In this document: piece by piece, positions 7,327 to 15,700 of the stretch | Numbering within the stretch: position 1 is the first letter of the stretch | How the letters are laid out: each line of letters begins with the position of its first letter | DNA from: Desulforhabdus sp. TSK | Lineage (GTDB): Bacteria > Desulfobacterota > Syntrophobacteria > Syntrophobacterales > Syntrophobacteraceae | NCBI RefSeq assembly: GCF_022836495.1 | Contig: NZ_BQXM01000011.1 | Span: forward strand, 1 to 64,000 | Direction: 5' to 3' | DNA length: 64,000 bases | Notes under the pieces: model-generated | The model's input: only the letters and a program-made list of their open reading frames with translations | Told to the model about the DNA's origin: nothing | Database searches by the model: none | Translations under genes and position numbers: made by a program

Positions 7327-8682
7327 ATGGACAATTCCATCCTTTACGTGATTCTGATCTTCCTCGGGGCCCTGGCCGTGACCATCCCCGTGTCCCTGAG
7401 CCTCTTCATCGCCGGCGTGATCGGGATGGCATTCTTCGCCGAAACCGTGTTGTCTTTCGAAAGGCAGTCCATGCTTCTCCTGGAAGGGTTCTACAAAAGC
7501 ATGGACAATTTCTCCCTGGTGGCCGTCCTGTTCTTCGTGCTCTGCGGGAACATCATGACGGCGGGCTCCATCGTGGAGAAGCTCCTTCGCTTCGCCAAGT
7601 CGCTGGTGGGGTTCATGCCCGGCGGCCTCGGCATGGCCGGGATCCTGGCTTGCGCGCTCTTCGGCGCCATCTCGGGCTCCACTGTTGCAACCGTGGTGGC
7701 CATAGGGGGCTTCATGATCCCGGCGCTCATTGCGGAGGGCTACGATGAGTCCTATAGCATCGGCTCCATGACGACCGCACCCATCCTCGGGATCATCATC
7801 CCGCCCAGCATATCGATGATCCTCTACTCTGCGGTGACCAACGATTCCCTCGCCGCGCTCTTCATGACGGGCTACGTACCCGGGATACTGATCATCGCGA
7901 GCATGTGTCTCTACACCTACGTCATCGCCAGAAGGAGCGGGATGGTCAGGCAGAAAAGCCCCAGCTTTCGCGAGTTCATGGCCATCCTGAGGGACAGCAT
8001 CTGGGCCATTCTCCTCCCAGTCGTGATCTTCGTGGGCATCTATTCCGGCATGTTCACGGCTAACGAGGCGGCGGTGGTGGCCTGTGTCTACGCATTCGTC
8101 GTGGAGCTTTTCATCCACAAGAATATGACCTTCGGGCAGGCGAGAAAGATCATCGTCTCCTCGGCGGTCACCACCGCCACGCTGCTGATCATCGTGGCGG
8201 GATCGAGCGTTTTCGGGAAATACCTGACCGTGGAGAGGCTCCCCGAGATCATCGCCGGGGCGGTGACCTCCAACATCACGTCCGCCTGGGCTTTTCTGCT
8301 CGTGGTGAACCTTTTCCTGCTCGTCGTCGGCATGTTCATGGACATCGTTTCGGCAACGATCATCATCACGCCGATCATGCTGCCCATGCTGGCGAAGTTC
8401 GGCATCAACTCCCTGCATTTCGGGCTTCTGATGACCGTGAACCTCGGCATCGGGTATGTGACGCCGCCGGTGGGGGGCAGCCTCTACATCGCCTCGGCCA
8501 TCGCAAAAAGGGATCTCATGTTCGTTGTGCGCGCGGTGCTCCCCTTCATCATCCTGCAGATCATCATTCTGGCTCTCCTCACCTACGTGCCTGACCTCAG
8601 CCTTTCCTTGCCCAAGGTATTTTACAAAGAGGCCGTGGAAGCCGGCTACGCGGTAGGGGTGGACGAGAGCGGCGGCATTTGA
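7327..8682 (+). CDS. dctM: TRAP transporter large permease subunit (DctM family)
   Basis: This 451-residue polytopic protein is the transport subunit of the TRAP system. Family landmarks include MPGGLGMAGILACALFGAIS followed by GSTVATVVAIGG (first hairpin loop), APILGIIIPPSISMILYSAV (conserved IPPS loop), and a second repeat half with VGMFMDIVSATIIITPIMLP and NLGIGYVTPPVGGSLYIAS. It imports the DctP-bound solute with Na+. A 32-base gap follows dctQ, and the operon continues into a universal stress protein gene. Confidence 0.93.
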   Translation: MDNSILYVILIFLGALAVTIPVSLSLFIAGVIGMAFFAETVLSFERQSMLLLEGFYKSMDNFSLVAVLFFVLCGNIMTAGSIVEKLLRFAKSLVGFMPGGLGMAGILACALFGAISGSTVATVVAIGGFMIPALIAEGYDESYSIGSMTTAPILGIIIPPSISMILYSAVTNDSLAALFMTGYVPGILIIASMCLYTYVIARRSGMVRQKSPSFREFMAILRDSIWAILLPVVIFVGIYSGMFTANEAAVVACVYAFVVELFIHKNMTFGQARKIIVSSAVTTATLLIIVAGSSVFGKYLTVERLPEIIAGAVTSNITSAWAFLLVVNLFLLVVGMFMDIVSATIIITPIMLPMLAKFGINSLHFGLLMTVNLGIGYVTPPVGGSLYIASAIAKRDLMFVVRAVLPFIILQIIILALLTYVPDLSLSLPKVFYKEAVEAGYAVGVDESGGI

Positions 8683-8753
8683 GCCGGGCCTGGCGCAGAA
8701 TTCGGAACGGGCGACAGGCTGAGCGCCTGTAAGATCAGAGAGGAGAAATCCCT

Positions 8754-9647
8754 ATGTCTGTTCGCACCATCGTCACCACCGACGGTTCGGAGGCCAGCCG
8801 CAAGGTGGAGGAGTTCGTGCTGCGCCTCAACCGCGCGCTTTCGCTTCACGTCATGCTCGTCCACGTGGTGGATCTACGAAAGCTCGAGTATAAGAGCATC
8901 TCCGACCTGGAGATCGAGATGATCCGAAAAGGCGCCAGGCGTGCCGCGGAAGGGATGATCGAGAAGGAACGGCTTTTTCTGGAACAGTCCGGAGTGAAAG
9001 CCGAGGTGCGCCTTCTGGAAGGGGCGCCCGGCGAGGCGATTTGCGACGCGGCCGAACGGGAGAGGGCATCGCTGGTCGTCATCGGGCGGCGGGGCCATGG
9101 CGACCTGCAGGACTGGCTGTTTGGCTCCGTATCGAACCATGTCCTGCAATATAGCCCAAAACCTGTGCTGGTCATCAAGAGACGGGGACCTATCTCTTTG
9201 GGGGATGATGCGGCCCGCCCGCTCAGGGTCCTGATGGCGGTCGATGAATCCGAGGCCACGCAGCGTTGCCTGGACTGGCTGACATCGAGCGCCGGGTACT
9301 CCACAGGGATGGAGTTGACCCTGCTGCATGTGGTCAACCCGAACCGGCATGGGCTGGAGTACCTGGCCGGTTCGGCCCGGGATGCGGCACTGGCCGGCCT
9401 CAAGGGGAGCGGTGAGGATCTTCTGCAAAAGGTCTCGAGCAGGCTTCAGGGGCATGTCTTCCCGGTGAACACCCGCGTCGAGGAAGGCACTCCTGGCAAA
9501 ACTCTCTGCCGCGTCTACTCCGAGGAGAATTTCGAGCTCATCGTCATGACTCGCCGCGCCCTCACCGAACCGGGGGAGACGGGCCTGGGCCAGATATCCT
9601 ACTTCGTCGTCCACCACTGTGCCGGCCACGTGCTCATAGTGCCCTGA
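8754..9647 (+). CDS. Tandem-domain universal stress protein (UspA family)
   Basis: This 297-residue cytoplasmic protein is made of two Usp domains (about 1-140 and 155-297). The first domain keeps the ATP-binding pattern G-2x-G-9x-G-S in VIGRRGHGDLQDWLFGS; the second has lost it (VMTRRALTEPGETG). A Usp gene at the end of a TRAP operon parallels TeaD of the Halomonas ectoine transporter, where the Usp protein tunes uptake, so a regulatory role for this transporter is a reasonable inference. A GAGAGGAGAAA ribosome site lies 71 bases after dctM. Confidence 0.88.
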   Translation: MSVRTIVTTDGSEASRKVEEFVLRLNRALSLHVMLVHVVDLRKLEYKSISDLEIEMIRKGARRAAEGMIEKERLFLEQSGVKAEVRLLEGAPGEAICDAAERERASLVVIGRRGHGDLQDWLFGSVSNHVLQYSPKPVLVIKRRGPISLGDDAARPLRVLMAVDESEATQRCLDWLTSSAGYSTGMELTLLHVVNPNRHGLEYLAGSARDAALAGLKGSGEDLLQKVSSRLQGHVFPVNTRVEEGTPGKTLCRVYSEENFELIVMTRRALTEPGETGLGQISYFVVHHCAGHVLIVP

Positions 9648-9969
9648 CGCGAGAAACGTTGCCGGATATACGTCCTGCAAGGCGGGTTTTCATTGAGCAC
9701 ATGACCGGCCGCTCCCCTTGAAGCGCGGGTTGGGCGGCATCGCAAGGGACAACTACCCCTTCATGGCGGCTTCTTGCCCACCTTGATCATGATCCTGTCG
9801 GCGAAGTTCTTGAGCTTGGGATTTTCTCGAACACATCATGGAGTATCACTGAATGCTACCGAATGTCATGGAGTTTGTCACAGACCTTGTGTCTCTGCTG
9901 ATAGAACAGCAGCAGAAACCCAATCCCTTCAAAATTCCTGGTTTCACCTGAAGCACAAGGTAATCAGCC
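9648..9969. other. Intergenic region between convergent genes
   Basis: I see no gene, tRNA or clear rho-independent terminator in these 322 bases. A short imperfect direct repeat around 9826-9885 (CATCATGGAGT...GTCATGGAGT) is the only visible structure. Confidence 0.5.
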
Positions 9970-10986
9970 TCATTGCAGAGCTTTCGCCAGCAATTGATCG
10001 AATTCATCCAGTGTCTGGCAGGTTTTTCGTTGCCGCCTCAGCATCCGGAGAACGCCGTGACTTTGGATCTCGCGTAGTTTTTCCGTCAGGCTCAGGGGGA
10101 GTACTCCGAATTGTTCCTCCAGGAGTTCAAGGAGGACATCGTGAGCCTCGGAAAGCTTTCCTTCTTCCAGCCCCTGCCTGATACCCTTTTGCAAGCCTGC
10201 CGTCTCACCTTGCTGGAAGTGGTGCTCTGCGGCTGTCTTCATGACCATCTCCTCTATCACCGGATCTATCTGATCAACGAGCCCGGTCAGCTCATCCCAT
10301 TCGTCGCTACTTCTCATATAATAGACGTATCGCAGGATAGTTTCAATATACTCGAGGCCGGTTTTCCGGTGCCTGAGCTCCGCAAGGAGCGGCAAAATCC
10401 TCGTGAAGGATTCCAGGAGGTTCTCATCGCGAATGTGGCGGAATAGACTGAGGGCAATTTCCAGCTCCAATCTTTCCCGCAGAAGCTGGTCCGGGATGGC
10501 GCTCAGGTCCACCAGGATGTATTCCATTTCGGTGGGGCGGATTCCCAAGTCCTCCCGGATGTCGAGCGCTTCGGAGAACCGGCGGGGCGTCGTCCACGGA
10601 ATCTGCCCGTGGTAGAGGACGACCGGTGCAATGAATGGCAGGGGGTGCTCGCCGGGATGCTGCGCCCTATGCTGTTCCCATATTCTCACCAGGTAGCGAA
10701 GCAGCCGGAAAGGCATGTCCGGCTCGGGCGTGCTTTGATGCTCGAATAGAAGGTAAAGCCAGGCCCTCTTGCCGTTCTTCAGAACCGTGCGAAAGAGCAG
10801 GTCGGAATGACGCTCATGGAGCCTTTCGTCCACGAAAGATCCCTTCTCGACCTGCAGATGATCGAGATCGAGCTCTTTGGCAAGTGGTTGTGGAAGATAG
10901 GCATGGAAAAACTGGCGGCTTATCTCCAGATTGCCGAAGACCGATTTGAAGAACGCGTCATGCGGATTGGCAATTTCCTTCGTCAT
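9970..10986 (-). CDS. Rpn family PD-(D/E)XK recombination-promoting nuclease / putative transposase
   Basis: The 338-residue product from the ATG at 10986 (AGGTG 8 bases upstream) matches the Rpn/YhgA-like family: PHDAFFKSVFGN near the N-terminus, the nuclease core ERHSDLLFRTVL...YLLFEHQST (D...E-H-Q), then LRYLVRIWEQH and IAPVVLYHGQIPW. Family members are PD-(D/E)XK endonucleases that stimulate recA-independent recombination; many genomes carry several divergent copies. The C-terminal third is charged and helical (KGIRQGLEEGKLSEAHDVLL). It lies downstream of the Ssp defense operon on the same strand but 591 bases away, so probably is a separate unit. Confidence 0.88.
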   Translation of the reverse strand: MTKEIANPHDAFFKSVFGNLEISRQFFHAYLPQPLAKELDLDHLQVEKGSFVDERLHERHSDLLFRTVLKNGKRAWLYLLFEHQSTPEPDMPFRLLRYLVRIWEQHRAQHPGEHPLPFIAPVVLYHGQIPWTTPRRFSEALDIREDLGIRPTEMEYILVDLSAIPDQLLRERLELEIALSLFRHIRDENLLESFTRILPLLAELRHRKTGLEYIETILRYVYYMRSSDEWDELTGLVDQIDPVIEEMVMKTAAEHHFQQGETAGLQKGIRQGLEEGKLSEAHDVLLELLEEQFGVLPLSLTEKLREIQSHGVLRMLRRQRKTCQTLDEFDQLLAKALQ

Positions 10987-11577
10987 GCTCCATTCACCTG
11001 TTACTGTTAGCATTCTTTCGCTTGTTGCCGTTTGAGCGTACCACCTTGTCTTCTTTTTGGGAACCTCAAAGATGCTGCTTCTTTTCCCTACGCGACAGGT
11101 GTTCAGGCATGGCCGGCCCGCATCTGGCCGAGAATCTGCCTGAATCCCAAATTCCATCCGAATTGATTGGATCCTCATCTGGTGGTATAGTCTGTGCTAT
11201 CCGATTTGCAAAAGGAAACAGAATAACGAATTTACGGCAATCCCAACGAACGGCTGCGTCAAGGTAGTGGAACGGCAGAATGCGATTTTGCCCCTCCGTA
11301 TCCTGGATCTTTTCGACTTTGTTAGAGCCCCGATCTCCAACAAAACTCCCATGTGGCTGCTCGATGAAGAGCATGGAATCGTGGCTTTTTCCTGCAAAAT
11401 CTACCAATGGTGGAGATGCATGAGGAACTATGACGAACTGGACTGGTCAAAAAGATGGAAGACTTTCAAATTCGACCAATGGATCACAAGCGAAGATGCT
11501 GAATATTCCCAGGTTTTCCATTGAAGACATCGGAGCGCTGGTGCAAACCGTTGAATGCTGGCCTATCAATAAGGTGC
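10987..11577. other. Intergenic region between Rpn gene and sspA
   Basis: These 591 bases hold no gene I can support. A plus-strand ORF at 11267-11524 (85 codons, Trp-rich C-terminus) and an overlapping minus ORF at 11066-11407 have no ribosome site or recognisable domain. The region follows the end of the defense operon and may contain decayed sequence. Confidence 0.4.
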
Positions 11578-12741
11578 CTACTCGGACCTTTTCGCAATTC
11601 CCGCATGGCGGCAGAGACCCTGTAGCTCATCGGCGAGCAGATTCACCTCTTCAAATGTTGTCTCACACGAAGCGGAGAATCGAATCAAAGAGGAAGCCTC
11701 CTCATAGCTATATCCCATCTGGGCTGCCGTCCGTGACGGCTCGATACTCTGAGCCGAGCATGCAGACCCTTTGCTGACGGCAATGCCTTTGGCGGCCAAG
11801 GCGAGCACAAGATCGTCGGCATCGGTCCCTGGAATCCCGAAGAAGCTGGTGTTAGGAAGTCTTGGGGCCAGCCTTCCCAGGATGAGCGCACCTGGGAAAA
11901 CCGAGCTGATACGCTCCTCGAAATGATCTCTTACGGCTCGAACGGCCTCGGGCTGTCTTTCCCTGAGAAGCTCCCAGCACTTGTTGGCAGCAGCACCGAT
12001 GCCTGCAATCGCGGGTGTATTCATAGTGCCGGAACGAAGATCGTTCTGCTGCCCCCCGCCCCGGATCAGAGGCTCGATAAGTACTCCGTTTCGAACGATC
12101 AGTCCGCCGATCCCCTTCGGACCGTGAAATTTGTGACCGGAAAGGGAGATCAGGTCTACTTCATCGAGATCATCCGAAAACGAAATCGGCATCTTTCCGA
12201 GTACCTGTGTAGCATCCGTATGAATGAGACATTCCGGTGAGCGCTCGCGGATTAGGGCTGTAGCCTCACTCACGGGTTGGATGATGCCGGTTTCGTTGTG
12301 CGCAAGCATCAGGGAGACAAACCGAAGATCCGGGTCAACGAGCCCCTTGAGCTCATCCAGGTCGAGGGCTCCCTCTCTCGTTACAGAGGCCCAACGGACG
12401 CAGAGCCCTTGCTCTCGAAAATGCTCAAGGGTCTCCCGCACGGACGGGTGCTCTATTTGCGAGCTCAGCACCCACCCGCCACCGGCAGCTTTTCTTGCGC
12501 CTTCTGTTACAGCCCACACATTAGATTCGGTGGCGCCTGAAGTGAAAATCACTTCATCTTCGGAGCCAACCCCGCTCAGCTTTCGAATCGCAGCTTTGGC
12601 CGACTCAACAGTTCCTTCCAGGCCGTCGACCTGTCCATATGCGGAAGACGCATTCCAGAAGCGGGAGGTCATGAACCTCGTCATGGTTTCCACCACTTCC
12701 GGAAATGGCTTTGTGGTTGCGTTGTTATCCAGGTAAATCAT
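11578..12741 (-). CDS. sspA: SspA-like cysteine desulfurase
   Basis: This 387-residue PLP enzyme of the IscS/NifS/DndA group moves sulfur from L-cysteine to its own cysteine persulfide. It starts MIYLDNNATTKPFPEV, with EVIFTSGATESN, the PLP-lysine motif LSGHKFHGPKGIGGL (Lys near 203) and the catalytic cysteine in SKGSACSAQS (near 327). Its ATG overlaps the sspH stop (ATGA), so it is the last gene of the seven-gene operon. Here it would supply sulfur to SspD for DNA phosphorothioation. By sequence alone it could be a housekeeping desulfurase; the operon position is the reason for the sspA call. Confidence 0.85.
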   Translation of the reverse strand: MIYLDNNATTKPFPEVVETMTRFMTSRFWNASSAYGQVDGLEGTVESAKAAIRKLSGVGSEDEVIFTSGATESNVWAVTEGARKAAGGGWVLSSQIEHPSVRETLEHFREQGLCVRWASVTREGALDLDELKGLVDPDLRFVSLMLAHNETGIIQPVSEATALIRERSPECLIHTDATQVLGKMPISFSDDLDEVDLISLSGHKFHGPKGIGGLIVRNGVLIEPLIRGGGQQNDLRSGTMNTPAIAGIGAAANKCWELLRERQPEAVRAVRDHFEERISSVFPGALILGRLAPRLPNTSFFGIPGTDADDLVLALAAKGIAVSKGSACSAQSIEPSRTAAQMGYSYEEASSLIRFSASCETTFEEVNLLADELQGLCRHAGIAKRSE

Positions 12742-15700
12742 ATTTTGACCAGCGGTTCCGCGGTGCTCATCTCTGTAAATTGGGCGTTGATGGTCTCGGC
12801 CAGCTCTCTCATCTCCTCCGTATCGATGAAGGGAATCTGGCAGTAAACCGGGTAGGGGTAATCGGCAGTCTTTGCCATCATGTGGCCGTGCTTCAGCAGG
12901 TTCTCGGCGCCTTCCTCCTCCAGGGCTATCTTGGATGTACCCTTGTCTGCCACCTTCAAAGCCAGCCGATTGGCCAAATTGCTGCGCGTTTGCATGGGGA
13001 AGTCGCGGTTATCGGGACGTTGGTCCGCAAGAACCAGGAAGATGCCGGCAGCTCGCGCCTTCTTCGCCAAGGTGTTGATCGGGGGCTCGATGGCTTTTCG
13101 AAAATCATCATCTTGCACCCAGATCCCGAACTCGTCGAAGATGAGCCAGCGAATCGGGAGCTTGTTGCCTGTTTTCCTACGATAGCTCGTCAGGTTGTCC
13201 ACGACGTGCTTTTTGAAGAGTGAGTATCTTTCATCCATTTCCTCGTTGATGTGCTGCAGCAGTTCCAGAGCGACATTCGGATCGTCGACCAGCTTGCTCC
13301 CTTCGTGATCGAGAACATGAGGCAAGGGGTAAAGGCAGTTAAAATCCAGGCCACCTTTGGCATCGATCAAAGTCACTTGAACTTCATTGGGTCTCTGCGC
13401 CAAACAAATAGCGGCCACCATGTTTCGCAGCAGAACAGATTTCCCGCTTCCCGTTGCGCCAGCGACCAGCGAATGGGGCTGCTCGAAAGGTTTCAAGTAC
13501 ACGAGCGAATTATCATCCTCCCGAACGGCTACGGGAATATCATGAGCAGCAGCCTTGCCCTCATCAATCTCTGACAGGTAGCGCAAAAACATCTCCGTGG
13601 AATGCAGGATCGCTCGGGGTGAACGACGAATAGCAACTGAAATCCGGCCGACTTCACCGACTACAGAAAGGATGTCCACCCCGTCCGTGGTTCTAATCTC
13701 TGCGCGGTACTTGTTTATGATCGATTCCGTGACATCGGATGAGCCCTTGACCTTGAAAATCAAAGAATTGGGAGAAAGGATCGGATCGCAGTCGAGATGG
13801 AAAGGCATGCCGCGGCTGATAAAGGCCGAACGGGTCTTCTCAGCCGTTTCTTTTGCCCAAATCACCGCCTCCGAAGAGCTGTTCTCCAAAGCGGCGGCCT
13901 TGGAGGATAAGAACCCCCAGACAAGTCCGTGATCCGGCTGCTTCTTGGGCACCGCTCTTTCAATGTCCGACGGGGTGCCCTCAGCAATGCGCTCTTTCTT
14001 GCTGCCGGATAGATCCGGCTGCGCTGGTAAAGTTGTCTCCTGAGGCTCAGGGGCGGCGGCAGCGACGATCATCGATGGTAAATCCTCGTTGCTCGCATCG
14101 TCTGCGGGCTCTTCCTGGCTCGTAAGGCTTGTCGGTTCAACCTTCGGGACCTGCCCCGCAGTAGGCTTCACTCCCTCGATTTCCTTCGGTGCTGCGTTCC
14201 CCTGAAGTCGAAGCTGGTGCACTTTGGCCGGGGCCTCTTCGGGAGCTCCGGCGTAAATCCGCAGCAGCTCGGCCAGGGATTGATGATTGAATACTTCCTG
14301 ATAGCTTTGGGTCCCGTCAGCCCGCAGGCACATGGTGAACTCATGCCTTTGAGAAAGGTGGCTCTTTGGCCCGTGGCAGAAGATGTGCGAGTATCCGCGA
14401 ACCCTGATGGAGCAGTTGCCGGCCCGAATAGCTGCCTTCCATTTCTCAGCGCCCAGGAATTGCTGTGACCGAAGATTATTGGCCAGCAGCTCGGAGAGTC
14501 GAGCCAGGATCAGGGCGCCATCCAGCGTGGCCAGGCTTGGATCGGTTGACCGATGCAACTGCTTTACGGTGTCGACCAGCTGTCTTTCCGATTTCTTCTT
14601 TGACTCGGCAAGCGCCGCATAGTCGATGAACTTCGCTTCGGAAACAAGTACTTCCAGGTGCCGATTCCCGTCCGCGTCGATGATAGGGGTGAGTGAAAGG
14701 ATGTCGGCAACCCCGGTCTCGGGCCTCTTCCCGAGCCAACGTGCATAGTCATCGAGCATGCACCAGGCATTTCCGATTCCGGCGCCTGCAATCTGCTGCT
14801 CCAGGATGAACTTGCTCAAAACGCAACCTATCAGCTCATGGGTGTTACGCAACCGGCGAGCCGCCTTCAGTACCAATCCCCCAGAGAGCTGGTTGGCGTC
14901 TGCCATCATCCTTTGTACTATTGGCATCACGAGTGGATCGGCCGCCGTGACATCCAGGATATCCGCAACCTTCTCTCTCAAGGATGCTTCCAAAAAGGCA
15001 TTCGAATCCGTCGAAGAAATCACCAGATTGCGGCCATGGGTTGCGTTCTGTTCATAGCGGATAACCCTGACACCCTGCTCCTCCAGGAGCCTTCGGTCCA
15101 AAAGCTCATCGTAATTGGCTACCCAGGTGCCGATGCGATGCGTATCCGTAAAAATATTTCCCAGATCTTCCTCGGTGAAATCGATCTTACGCGCAAGGAT
15201 ATGACATTGGCCATTCTGCCAGGTATCGGCAGCTTCATTCTTGAACAATGCTGCGACTGCAAGCAGGTAGTCCCATCCTGCAGACGGCTGAGCAGGGCAA
15301 GTCAGGTAAAGCTTTGATACGTCACTTGCAGCAGCCACCGGCTCACGGCGACCCCACTGGTGAGGCATGATGGATTCGGCAGGCAGGTCAGATCGTGGGA
15401 TTCGGTGCCAGTCGGGCTTTGCCAGGCGGGAGACCACGTCTTTGCAGAGCACGATATCGATTGGCTTGGAGTTCCCCGGCGAAGGAATGTTCGCCGCCGC
15501 AACAATATTGATTCGAACACGGGACAAAAACTCGCCCGTAACCTCGGTCCCCAGTATTTCGTCGGGATCGGATGTACGGCTTATCAGCGTCTTGTAGGCA
15601 TCCCGCAGACGATTCGCATCCCGATGCGTCATCACCACCTGGCAGGTGATCTCGTCTGAATCTCCGTTCTCACGAACTGTTTTTTTTCGGTCCTGGTTGA

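Noticed and set aside
9970-11178. Longer form of the Rpn gene starting at 11178
   Set aside because: The additional 64 residues look non-coding; the ATG at 10986 has a ribosome site and begins at the conserved family N-terminus.
11267-11524. 85-codon plus ORF between Rpn gene and sspA
   Set aside because: No ribosome site and an overlapping minus-strand ORF of similar length. The Trp-rich end is odd but not enough to support a gene.
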